Part shown: piece after piece, positions 1-7,522 of the stretch
Layout of the letters: each line of letters starts with the position of its first letter
Numbering within the stretch: the first letter of the stretch is position 1
Source: Acidobacteriota bacterium
GTDB lineage: Bacteria > Acidobacteriota > Terriglobia > Bryobacterales > Bryobacteraceae
DNA length: 48,646 bases
Assembly: GCA_016871015.1 (NCBI GenBank)
Contig: VFZX01000012.1
Location: 1 to 48,646 of the forward strand
Direction: 5' to 3'
The notes under the pieces: generated by a model
Told to the model about the DNA's origin: nothing
What the model saw: only the letters and a program-made list of their open reading frames with translations
Database searches by the model: none
Program-made: the position numbers and the translations under genes

Positions 1-131
1 GGCAGCCTGGCAACGAAAAATCGTGCTACGCAACAACCACACTTCGACCGGCGGCGATGAGCGTTCGCCCGTCAATTCTCGGACAGGCTCCTAGTGCGCA
101 TACCCGGATGAGCCCGGCTACTCGGCCGGCT

Positions 132-1082
132 TTACTTCAACTGTTCCGTGACCGTGAGCGGCGCGGTGAGCCGGAAGCTCACGCGTGTTTCGACAGACAG
201 CTCCGCGGCCTTCCCGCGGCCGAGCAGGACACCTCCCGCTCCGGCGCCAGCGCCAGCTCCCGCTCCGATTCCAGCTCCGCGTCCGCCACCGGCGATTGCA
301 CCGATCGCGGCCCCGATTGCCGCTCCGGCTCCAACCTTGGCCGCGTCCTCCTTCGTGGAGGACTGCGCCCTCCGCTCGAACGGCTCAGTCCGCAGTTCCA
401 GTTTTTGCCCATCGGCGGTTGTGAGCCGGGTGAGCTCGATTGTTAGGAACGCCGTACCCTTGACGCGCCCGCCCTTGTCCGACTGGATGACGCGGCCCTC
501 GGCCCGCGCGCTCCGGTCTGCGATCACGAGTCCGTCGACCACCAGGGGCTCGGACAGCGTCGCCGCGAACGTGTCACCCGACGCGTGAGTGTTGCTGCTG
601 ATCCGCTCCATCACCCGTACGTTGAGCAGAGTGCCTGCCGGGATCGTCACGGTGTTCGGCTTGCGAACTGGGGGTGCCGGAGGCTCGGTCTTGGTCCCCG
701 GCGGCGGGACAAGGACAGGGGCCGGTGTAGGCGCGGGCAGGGGCGTCACGGGCGGTTCCTGGACCACCGGCGCCGGTGCCGGACTTGGCGCTGGCACACT
801 GGCAGGAGGATCGGCCCGGGAAATTTGGACCGGAGGATCCGGCTTCCGGACCGGGGCTGGAGACGAGGCGCGAGGCTTCGGTTCCGCGCGGGGAGTGGGC
901 GCTGGGTCTGCCACTGGCACGAGTGCCGGTGCTGGTGTTGCAGCAGGCTCAATTGGCGGCGCCGCGGCCACTGTTGACGGGGCAACCGGCACGGGCGGGG
1001 CGGCAGGTCCGCTCCTCATTACCAGCGCCACACCGGCGGCGACCACCGCGCCCGCCGCGAATCCGGCCAACGTCTGTTTCAT
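132..1082 (-). CDS. membrane-anchored Pro/Ala-rich protein with Gly-zipper C-terminal domain
   Basis: A 316-residue protein of unknown function. The start at 1082 is preferred over one 16 codons upstream because an AGGAG box lies just before it and it begins directly with a hydrophobic anchor (about residues 5-22). Residues about 30-150 are a low-complexity Pro/Ala/Val linker that would span the periplasm. The C-terminal 160 residues hold a compact domain starting at IPAGTLLNVRV, followed by a Gly/Ala-rich zipper stretch and a final beta-rich segment. Similar domains are frequent in Acidobacteriota and are usually annotated as hypothetical. It is the last of four minus-strand envelope genes and follows the TPR gene by 48 nt. 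The GC-rich repeats in the zipper region produce long false ORFs on the other strand. An envelope-spanning role is inference. Confidence 0.75.
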   Translation of the reverse strand: MKQTLAGFAAGAVVAAGVALVMRSGPAAPPVPVAPSTVAAAPPIEPAATPAPALVPVADPAPTPRAEPKPRASSPAPVRKPDPPVQISRADPPASVPAPSPAPAPVVQEPPVTPLPAPTPAPVLVPPPGTKTEPPAPPVRKPNTVTIPAGTLLNVRVMERISSNTHASGDTFAATLSEPLVVDGLVIADRSARAEGRVIQSDKGGRVKGTAFLTIELTRLTTADGQKLELRTEPFERRAQSSTKEDAAKVGAGAAIGAAIGAIAGGGRGAGIGAGAGAGAGAGGVLLGRGKAAELSVETRVSFRLTAPLTVTEQLK

Positions 1083-1130
1083 GGCTATCTCCTGGTCAGA
1101 TAAACGCGGCTCAATGTCCGCGAGTTTCAC

Positions 1131-1751
1131 TCATTTGCCCTTGGCACGTTCGACATGGACACGGGCCACGTCCCACATGTAGTGTCCCACCGGGTATTTT
1201 TCCGCCGCCAGCCCGATGTGCTTGAGCGCGCCGGACTTGTCGCCTTGCGCTTCGAGATAAAGACCGATATAGAGATGGGAATAGAACAGCCGCACATGCA
1301 GCTCGCGCTCGGCCGGGTTCCCACGGCGCGCCGTTTCGAGCACCTTTTCGGGTGTCGACTCTCCACGAAACATCGCATAAACTTCCATCATCGGGATCCG
1401 CGTGTCGGACTGGATCGGGATCAAGCCTTTGCGCGCTTCGCCAGGATTCTTCAGACGCGCGACGCACAGGTAGTGCCAGACGGCGTTCTCAACGTCTTCC
1501 GGATTCACCGTCTTGTGAATCTCGAACTGCTTCCGGCAGTCGTCGAACCGCGCCACGTAGTACAGCGAGATTCCACGCTGCCAGTGCTCGGGCGCGTAAC
1601 GCGGCTCAAGTTTGATGGCCATGTCGAAGTCGCGGATCGAATCCTCGATCCGGCCCTCCTTGAAGGCCCGCGATCCGCGCTCGTTGTAAAACTGGGGAGA
1701 CTCCTGCGCCGTGAGCCCCAACAATGGAACCGCCGCGAGCCAGAGCCTCAT
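1131..1751 (-). CDS. secreted tetratricopeptide-repeat protein (NlpI-like)
   Basis: A 206-residue TPR protein. The start at 1751 has an AAGGAGG box about 7 nt upstream and gives a short signal peptide (MRLWLAAVPLLGLTAQ), so it is preferred over the 32-codon upstream extension. After the signal peptide come at least two TPR-like helical pairs (about residues 20-85; FYNERGSRAFKEGRIEDSI, then YAPEHWQRGISLYYVARFDD). A longer helical part ends with a third TPR-like unit (LYIGLYLEAQGDKSGALKHI). The layout resembles NlpI-type TPR adaptors, although there is no lipobox cysteine. It lies 14 nt downstream of the beta-barrel gene and is probably co-transcribed with it. TPR proteins act as protein-interaction adaptors; the partner here is unknown. 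Confidence 0.8.
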   Translation of the reverse strand: MRLWLAAVPLLGLTAQESPQFYNERGSRAFKEGRIEDSIRDFDMAIKLEPRYAPEHWQRGISLYYVARFDDCRKQFEIHKTVNPEDVENAVWHYLCVARLKNPGEARKGLIPIQSDTRIPMMEVYAMFRGESTPEKVLETARRGNPAERELHVRLFYSHLYIGLYLEAQGDKSGALKHIGLAAEKYPVGHYMWDVARVHVERAKGK

Positions 1752-1765
1752 GGGCTTGCCTCCTT

Positions 1766-2596
1766 CTAGAAGGTGAATGAGAGGGCGATATCGACTTGGT
1801 CGGCACGGGTCCGCGCGGTGAGCAGGTCGAACGAGCGGCCAAACCAACGCGTGTAGCGGACCTCGGGCACAAGCTTGATGCCGAATTCGTCGGTGAACTG
1901 GGCGCCGACGCCCGCCGACATTCCCTTCGCGAGCTTGTTCGCGACAGGATGTGGAGCCGTGTCACAGCAGGTCTTGTTCCCACCGAGCGTGGTCTCGGTC
2001 GATGACTTGATGTTGCGGACCTTGCGGAACGAGGGGCCGATCTCGGCAAACCAGCGATTGCCTTCCTCATGGCGGTCCTTGCCATAGCGCCGGAGCATGA
2101 ATGTGAAGTCCCAGAACTTCGCACGGGTGTCATTGACCTTGGTGGTGATGCGGCGTTCATCCTGGATCGTGTTCGGCCGGTCGAAGCCCTCGAAGGTCGT
2201 CGTGGTGGCGACGAACTTCACCGGGCGGAGCCTCCCGGAAACGACGGCGGCGAACTTCTCAGTCACGGCGGCCTGGACGAACGCGCCGAAATACATGTAC
2301 CGCTTGGTAATGTCGGTCTTGTTGTCGATGTCAAGAGCCGTGAACGACTGCTTGGTCTCGCCGTCCTTCATCAATTGCATGGGTGAGGCGAGAACGGTGA
2401 CTCCCGCGGAGATTCGCCGGACATAAGCCGGACCTTTGTCGGCAGCAGGCCTGTCGCCCTCGGCCGGCTTGGGATCGGCCACGGGTTTTGAGTCAGCTAC
2501 AGGCTTCGGGTCGGCGGCGGGAGGGGCCTGCGGAGGATTCTGAGCGAAAAGAACGCTGGCGGCTAGGAGCGCCACCAGGCGGGACGAGACGTACAT
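1766..2596 (-). CDS. outer-membrane beta-barrel protein
   Basis: A 276-residue exported protein. It has an N-terminal signal peptide ending near LFAQN and then a Pro/Ala/Lys/Asp repeat linker (PKPVAD repeated, about residues 25-55). The rest is rich in alternating hydrophobic and polar strands and ends in a terminal phenylalanine (ALSFTF*), the usual outer-membrane insertion signal. Two adjacent cysteines (TCCDTAP, about residue 205) could form a loop disulfide. No enzyme motif was seen. There is no properly spaced Shine-Dalgarno, but a TACAGT hexamer at 2603-2608 lies exactly 6 nt before the ATG and may be the -10 box of a leaderless transcript. The TPR and Gly-zipper genes follow on the same strand. 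Porin-like or structural function is inference. Confidence 0.7.
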   Translation of the reverse strand: MYVSSRLVALLAASVLFAQNPPQAPPAADPKPVADSKPVADPKPAEGDRPAADKGPAYVRRISAGVTVLASPMQLMKDGETKQSFTALDIDNKTDITKRYMYFGAFVQAAVTEKFAAVVSGRLRPVKFVATTTTFEGFDRPNTIQDERRITTKVNDTRAKFWDFTFMLRRYGKDRHEEGNRWFAEIGPSFRKVRNIKSSTETTLGGNKTCCDTAPHPVANKLAKGMSAGVGAQFTDEFGIKLVPEVRYTRWFGRSFDLLTARTRADQVDIALSFTF

Positions 2597-2608
2597 CCTT
2601 CCACTGTA

Positions 2609-3556
2609 CTAAAAGCGCTCGATGCTCACGCCGCCGTTGGTGGTTCGAGCATGGATCACGGGCCCCCCCGACCCCAGCTCAGCGTCGAGACTGCGCCGGC
2701 GCCGGTCCAGCTTGTGCCCGACCGGAAACTCGGTGGAGATGTGGCCGTTCGAGGTGTTGGCTCTCAGCCGCGCGTTGATGTTCGACGGCAGGCGCAGCTT
2801 GACGCGTCCATTCGTGGTTGAAACTTCGACGTCGCCGGTCTTCCCACCGTTCAACTCCAGGTTCACGGACCCGTTGGTGGAGCGCAGGCGGTGAACCTGT
2901 CCGGCTTCGAGATCTTGCGCGCTGATCTCGATCGGGCCGTTGGTTGTCGAAGCCGTCAGCCTCCCGGTGATCCCAGTCGCGTGGATGCCGCCGTTCGTCG
3001 TGCTGATGGCCGCGGATCCGCGGAAATCGGCCAGTTCCACCCGTCCGTTGGTGGTGTTGAGTTCGGCTTCTCCACGGACACCGGCGACTTTGATCGTCCC
3101 GTTGGTGCTCCGCAGGCGCACCGGCGACTCGATCGACTGCGCGGTGACAGCGCCGTTGGTGTTCTGGATCCGGTCGAGCCGTGTCTTGCGCGGGACCCGG
3201 ATCCGGTAGCGGACACCGCCACGGGCGCGGCGGTTCCAACTCTCCGGACGGATGGTCCGCACTTCGACGACATCGGCGCTCTTGTGAACGTCGATCTTGA
3301 GATCATCGAGGTCGGCCTTGGTCTTGGCGAACTTGGTCGCCTGGATGTCGACGCGATTCTGGTCCCATCCAATCACCTCGATCGACCCATTTGCGTTCTC
3401 CAGTGTGAGCCGTCCGCCGGGATCCAGGTCGAGCTCCTTGCGGAACTCTTCGGTCACTGCGTCGCGCGCGAGGGCTTCCTCGGCGAAGTCGAAATCAAAG
3501 TCGCAGCCCGCCATCAGAACGATGGCAAAACTGGCCCCCAACACTTTGGGAGTCAT
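2609..3556 (-). CDS. DUF4097-family lipoprotein with TNG-repeat solenoid
   Basis: A 315-residue lipoprotein. The N-terminus carries a lipobox (LMAGC, about residues 14-18), so it should be lipidated and held at the membrane. From about residue 50 to the end the chain repeats a roughly 20-residue unit whose turn is T-[NST]-NG or close to it: NANG, NTNG, STNG, TTNG (three times), STNG, TTNG, TSNG, TTNG. This is the signature of DUF4097 putative adhesin domains, predicted to fold as a right-handed beta-helix. The repeats show at DNA level as recurrent CCGTTGGTGGT-like blocks. It is transcribed divergently from the amidohydrolase at 3628. A CATAGT hexamer (3565-3570) sits 8 nt before the ATG. An envelope-stress or surface role is inference; no catalytic residues are apparent. 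Confidence 0.85.
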   Translation of the reverse strand: MTPKVLGASFAIVLMAGCDFDFDFAEEALARDAVTEEFRKELDLDPGGRLTLENANGSIEVIGWDQNRVDIQATKFAKTKADLDDLKIDVHKSADVVEVRTIRPESWNRRARGGVRYRIRVPRKTRLDRIQNTNGAVTAQSIESPVRLRSTNGTIKVAGVRGEAELNTTNGRVELADFRGSAAISTTNGGIHATGITGRLTASTTNGPIEISAQDLEAGQVHRLRSTNGSVNLELNGGKTGDVEVSTTNGRVKLRLPSNINARLRANTSNGHISTEFPVGHKLDRRRRSLDAELGSGGPVIHARTTNGGVSIERF

Positions 3557-3627
3557 GGTTGAGCACTATGACGAACGAACCGGCCCTGTTGTTCCGAAAT
3601 TTCTTGCATTGGTAGACTGATTCGTGA
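3557..3627. promoter_or_regulatory. divergent promoter region, DUF4097 gene / amidohydrolase
   Basis: This 71-nt spacer separates two divergent start codons, so it must carry both promoters. Minus strand: CATAGT at 3565-3570, 8 nt before the ATG. Plus strand: TAGACT at 3613-3618, 9 nt before the ATG, with a weak TTGTTC at 3589-3594 spaced 18 nt upstream. Neither gene has a clear Shine-Dalgarno. The hexamers were picked by eye. Confidence 0.4.
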
Positions 3628-4962
3628 ATGCGGAATAGCCTGATCGCCCTCGCCGCCGTGGCGGTATCCTGCACCGCACCGCAGGCGATGCGGCGGGACG
3701 CCAAGATCATCCGGGGGGTGACATTGATCGACGGGACCGATGCCGTGCCCGTCGCCAACGCCGCCGTCGTCGTGGAAGGCAACAAGATCACTGCAGCCGG
3801 TCCGGCATCTACGGTTGCCGCTCCGGAGGGTGCGGAGAAAATCGACGCCACTGGCAAATTCTTGATCCCCGGACTGATGGACCTCCACGTGCACCTTGGA
3901 TCCACCGGTGGACCTGGGTTCCGGCCCGATGACTACACGCGCGACCGGGTGTTGCAGAACCTGAACTCATACCTGTATTTCGGGATCACCACTGTGCGCA
4001 GCGTCGGCACCGAGCGTGGGGCCGGCATGCTGCTGCGCGGGGAGGAGCGGCGCAAGCCCACCACTGCCCGAATGTTCACAGCGGGACGGGGATTCACGGC
4101 GCCGGGCGGACATCCTTCGCAGGAGATCGGGGCGATTGCGCGTCAACCGAAGGATGAGGGCGATGCCCGCGCGCAGGTCCGTGAGCTGGCCGGGCAAGGC
4201 GTAGACCTGATCAAGATCTGGATCGACGGGCGCCGGGGCCAGTCGCCGAAGATCGAAGCCAAGGTGATCGAAACGATCCTGGACGAGGCATCGAAGCACA
4301 AAATCCCAGTGCATGCCCACATCCATTCGCTGGCGGACACGCGGCACTTTCTCGAACATGGCGGCGCGGGCTTGCTGCACATGGTGCGGGATACCGAGGA
4401 CCTCCCCAAGGAGATGGTTGATCACCTCAAAACCCGCCGCATCGCATTTGTTCCCACGCTGATCCGGCAGGAGCTTGCTTGGTACTACCGGGACAAGCCG
4501 GAGCGGCTGGACTCGCCGGATGTCACCGGACTGGTGACCCCCGATACTTTGAGGGCGATGAAAGAGGCCGCGGCAAGCGCTCCAGCGCCAACGGATCTCG
4601 CGAAGAAGGACTTCGACATTGCGCTGCGCAACTCGAAGAAGCTGGCCGCGCTGGGAGTGCCGATCGCGATCGGTTCGGACGGCGGATCGCAGATGGACCT
4701 GCCGGGGCTGATGACCCACCGGGAATGCGAGCTGTTCGTCCAGGCCGGATTCACCCCGATCGAGGTGATCAGAGCGGCAACTTCGAACGCGGCTCTCGCT
4801 CTCGGCCGCCAGGATGAACTCGGGTCCATCGCCGCGGGCAAGCTCGCCGACCTGGTACTGCTGGACGCGGATCCAACCGCGGACGTCACGAACTTGAAGC
4901 GGATCCACCGGGTGATGCTGGATGGCAACTGGGTGGATCGCGGATCGCTGCGGCTCAAGTAA
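3628..4962 (+). CDS. secreted amidohydrolase-family metal-dependent hydrolase
   Basis: A 444-residue member of the amidohydrolase superfamily (imidazolonepropionase/prolidase-like branch). The N-terminus is a signal peptide with a possible lipobox cysteine (C15). The beta-sandwich segment with VTLIDGTDAVPV leads into the barrel, which opens with the metal motif H87-x-H89 (MDLHVHLG). Later come a lysine that may be the carboxylated bridge (DLIKIWIDG), two histidines in VHAHIHS and the late aspartate in AIGSDGG. The C-terminus closes the sandwich (GKLADLVLLDADP). Full length suggests an active enzyme. Relatives hydrolyse cyclic amides or Xaa-Pro type peptides; the substrate cannot be read from sequence. 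It overlaps the convergent lipid kinase gene by 8 bp. It is a single-gene unit. Confidence 0.88.
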   Translation: MRNSLIALAAVAVSCTAPQAMRRDAKIIRGVTLIDGTDAVPVANAAVVVEGNKITAAGPASTVAAPEGAEKIDATGKFLIPGLMDLHVHLGSTGGPGFRPDDYTRDRVLQNLNSYLYFGITTVRSVGTERGAGMLLRGEERRKPTTARMFTAGRGFTAPGGHPSQEIGAIARQPKDEGDARAQVRELAGQGVDLIKIWIDGRRGQSPKIEAKVIETILDEASKHKIPVHAHIHSLADTRHFLEHGGAGLLHMVRDTEDLPKEMVDHLKTRRIAFVPTLIRQELAWYYRDKPERLDSPDVTGLVTPDTLRAMKEAAASAPAPTDLAKKDFDIALRNSKKLAALGVPIAIGSDGGSQMDLPGLMTHRECELFVQAGFTPIEVIRAATSNAALALGRQDELGSIAAGKLADLVLLDADPTADVTNLKRIHRVMLDGNWVDRGSLRLK

Positions 4963-5869
4963 CGCCGGCGGGCAACAGGATCGTCAGGGCTGAGGGCACG
5001 ATACGGATCTCCGCCGGCAGCATCCCGGCGGGCTCGCCGTCGACTTGCACGTGCGGGCGGCCGGACACCGGTTCGCACCGCAGGGTGCGGGCACGGGTCA
5101 CGGACACTCCGGGCACCAGCGCCGCCTTACCGAACACCGCGCCACCAAGGTAGGCGATGAAGGGCAGAGGATTCGATCCTCGGAAAGTGACCAGCTCAAA
5201 GTCGTCCGACAGGAGACTGGCTCCGGCCGCGATTACGAGGTCCCCGCCGTAGTTGCGGACGCGGCTGGCGAGGGCGAACGCGGTGACGTGGTCCGCGCCG
5301 CTGACGGAGGCCCGCAGCAGCGGGAGACGCCTGGTGAGCATCGAGAATCCAGCGGCCCAGTAGGCCAGTTTGCCGATCTTGCGCTTCCAGCCCTCGTTGA
5401 GATAGTGGAGGACTTCGGCGTCGAGTCCGCAACCGGCCATGAGCAGGAAATAGCGGGGCTTCGGCCCGGTGGCTTCCAGGAGTCCCACCGAGATCCGGCG
5501 GGGGACCAGGTCCGGGAAGAGCCGTGCGGCGCGGTCCGGGTTGGTTCCGATGCCAGTCTCGCAGGCGAACACATTGGCCGTGCCGCAGGGGAGCACGGCC
5601 AGAGGCACGTTGCTGCCCACCATCCCGTTCAGCACCTCGTTAACCGTTCCGTCTCCCCCAGCAGCAATGATCATCCCGGCGCCGGAATCGACGGCGCGGC
5701 GCGCCAATTCGGTTGCGTGGCCCGCGGCCTGGGTGGGATTGAGATGAAGCTCAAAGCCTTGCTGCCGCAACCGGCCGAGAGCAGAATCGAAGAGGTGCTT
5801 CTTCCGGATAATGGTGCCCGCATTCGGGTTGTAGATAAGCTGGGCGGATCGCGGACTCAGAATCACCAC
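4955..5869 (-). CDS. diacylglycerol-kinase-family lipid kinase (YegS/DgkB-like)
   Basis: A 304-residue soluble lipid kinase. The N-terminal catalytic domain shows the nucleotide-binding motif GGDGTVNEV (G71-V79) preceded by NPNAG, and the LPCGTANVFA block (about 93-102), both hallmarks of the DAGK catalytic family. The C-terminal half is the beta-sandwich lipid-binding domain ending with HVQVDGEPAG. Family members phosphorylate diacylglycerol or related lipids at the inner membrane using ATP. The start is GTG; a second GTG follows immediately, so the exact start is uncertain by one codon. Only 22 nt separate it from the divergent cysH gene, and its tail overlaps the convergent amidohydrolase. 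The specific lipid acceptor is unknown. Confidence 0.88.
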   Translation of the reverse strand: MVILSPRSAQLIYNPNAGTIIRKKHLFDSALGRLRQQGFELHLNPTQAAGHATELARRAVDSGAGMIIAAGGDGTVNEVLNGMVGSNVPLAVLPCGTANVFACETGIGTNPDRAARLFPDLVPRRISVGLLEATGPKPRYFLLMAGCGLDAEVLHYLNEGWKRKIGKLAYWAAGFSMLTRRLPLLRASVSGADHVTAFALASRVRNYGGDLVIAAGASLLSDDFELVTFRGSNPLPFIAYLGGAVFGKAALVPGVSVTRARTLRCEPVSGRPHVQVDGEPAGMLPAEIRIVPSALTILLPAGVT

Positions 5870-5891
5870 AATAACAAGGGATAATGGGGGA

Positions 5892-6626
5892 ATGGAAATT
5901 CAAGACCTGGAGCGGTTGCCAGCGGACCGCCTGGTCGAGTGGGCGGTCCGTACTCATAAGCAGCGATTCGCCGTGGTGACCAGCTTTCAGGCCGAGGGGA
6001 TGGTGATCCTGGACATGGCGGTGAAGGCCGATCCCAACGTCCGGATCATTACGGTCGACACGGGGCGCTTGCCCGAGGAGACCTACGCGGTGATCGACCA
6101 GGTGCGGGAGCGCTACCAGATCGCGGTCGAGATCGTTTTTCCGGACACGGCCGAGACTGAGCGGATGACGGCGCTGCACGGGGTGAACCTGTTCCGGCGC
6201 GAACCCGTGTTCAGGCGTTTGTGTTGCCAGATCCGGAAGGTGCGGCCCCTCGACCGGGCGCTGCAAACAGTGGATTCGTGGGCGACCGGACTGCGCCGCG
6301 AGCAGTCGCCGGACCGGGCGGGGACGCGCCCCGCGGAGCAGTCGCATGGGAGGCTGAAGCTAAATCCACTGGCTGACTGGACGAGCGAACAGGTGGAACG
6401 CTACACGGCTGAGCACGGTCTGCCGCGGCATCCGTTGGCCGCCCAGGGTTACGCAAGTATCGGATGCGCGCCCTGCACGCGTGCGATCCAACTCGGAGAT
6501 CCCGAGCGCTCCGGCCGGTGGTGGTGGGAAGAGGGGATGTCGAAGGAGTGCGGGATCCACGTGACGCCTGACGGCAAGATGAAGCGGGCTCTTGACGTGC
6601 TGTTGGGCGATATACTGTCCAATTGA
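5892..6626 (+). CDS. cysH: assimilatory APS/PAPS reductase, Fe-S type
   Basis: A 244-residue phosphoadenylyl/adenylyl-sulfate reductase that reduces activated sulfate to sulfite with thioredoxin as donor. The PP-loop-type nucleotide site is near VVTSFQAEG (28-36), and IITVDTGRLPEET follows. The cysteines place it in the [4Fe-4S] class: C111-C112 (RLCCQIRKVRPL) and C192-x-x-C195 (GCAPCTR). The catalytic cysteine is in KEC220GIH. This cluster is typical of enzymes preferring APS, although some reduce both substrates. A GATAAT hexamer at 5880-5885 lies 6 nt before the ATG, which suggests a leaderless transcript. No sulfate adenylyltransferase or sulfite reductase gene is nearby. The stop codon overlaps the start of the PHP phosphatase, so the two are translationally coupled. 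Confidence 0.92.
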   Translation: MEIQDLERLPADRLVEWAVRTHKQRFAVVTSFQAEGMVILDMAVKADPNVRIITVDTGRLPEETYAVIDQVRERYQIAVEIVFPDTAETERMTALHGVNLFRREPVFRRLCCQIRKVRPLDRALQTVDSWATGLRREQSPDRAGTRPAEQSHGRLKLNPLADWTSEQVERYTAEHGLPRHPLAAQGYASIGCAPCTRAIQLGDPERSGRWWWEEGMSKECGIHVTPDGKMKRALDVLLGDILSN

Positions 6627-7480
6627 TCGACCTTCACACGCATACCACGGCGTCGGACGGAACGTACTCGCCTGGAGAGTTGGTGGACGCTGCGGCCGCG
6701 ATCGGGCTGGAGGCGTTGTCCATCACCGATCACGACACCTTCGACGGATTCGATGAAGCCGCTCCGCTCGCAGCGGAACGGGGACTGCGGCTGCTGTGCG
6801 GGATCGAAGTGAGCACACGGTTGCCGCGTCCGGGTGGCGGGCGGGCACGTTCCGTGCACTTGCTCGGATACTTTCCGGCAGGACCAGGTGACAGCTTCCG
6901 CGCGTGGATCCGCGTCCAGCAGCAAATTCGTTACGAGCGGAACCTGGCGCTGGTGGACCGGCTCCAGGAACTAGGGATCGACATCCAGTACGGCGAGGTC
7001 CGCGCGATTGGACGCAACATGGTGGCGCGGCCTCACTTCGCGCGGGTCATGGTGCGAAAGGGATATGTGAAGGATCTGCAGTCGGCGTTCGACGAGTACC
7101 TGGACGAAAGCGCGATCGCGTACGTGGAAAAGCATGACCCGGGCCTGGAGGAAGCGATCACCGAGATCCGGCGCGGCGGGGGAATCCCGTCGGTGGCGCA
7201 TGCGGTGCGGATCGGACTCAGCGACGCGGCCGAAGTCGAGCTGCTTCAGCGCTTGATTCCGGCCGGCTTACTGGCGATCGAGACTTGGCATTCGGATCAT
7301 TCCGTGGAGCGGCGGCGGAAGTATCAGGATCTGGCAGTGTCTCTCGGGCTGCTCGAAACCGGTGGATCCGATTTCCACGGAGCCAACAAGGGGGATGTCG
7401 AACTGGGAACCGGACGCGCGGGAAATTGCCGTGCTCCGGTGGAAATCCTGGAACCCCTGCTATCAGCCCTGGGAGTGTGA
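6623..7480 (+). CDS. PHP-domain phosphoesterase, YciV/RNase AM and 3',5'-bisphosphate nucleotidase type
   Basis: A 285-residue stand-alone PHP protein. The metal motifs are clear: DLHTHTTASDGTYSP (H5, H7, D12), ITDHDTFDGF, GIEVS, RPHFARVMV, a histidine in SVAHAVRIG and GSDFHG near the end. Order and length match E. coli YciV (RNase AM/TrpH) and the PHP 3',5'-nucleotide bisphosphate phosphatases that convert pAp to AMP. The start is TTG and overlaps the cysH stop by four bases (TTGA), so translation is coupled. A TATACT hexamer at 6611-6616 lies exactly 6 nt before the TTG and could drive an additional leaderless message. The link with sulfate reduction suggests clearing of pAp made when PAPS is used. 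Function in 5'-end RNA trimming is an equally good alternative. Confidence 0.85.
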   Translation: MIDLHTHTTASDGTYSPGELVDAAAAIGLEALSITDHDTFDGFDEAAPLAAERGLRLLCGIEVSTRLPRPGGGRARSVHLLGYFPAGPGDSFRAWIRVQQQIRYERNLALVDRLQELGIDIQYGEVRAIGRNMVARPHFARVMVRKGYVKDLQSAFDEYLDESAIAYVEKHDPGLEEAITEIRRGGGIPSVAHAVRIGLSDAAEVELLQRLIPAGLLAIETWHSDHSVERRRKYQDLAVSLGLLETGGSDFHGANKGDVELGTGRAGNCRAPVEILEPLLSALGV

Positions 7481-7522
7481 TAGGCTGTGGTCAAAGTTCA
7501 GCAGATTCAATGGAGGGTCTCG

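Noticed and set aside
57-588. Plus-strand small frames over the Gly-zipper gene
   Set aside because: Pro/Ala/Arg shadow frames of the repetitive minus-strand gene.
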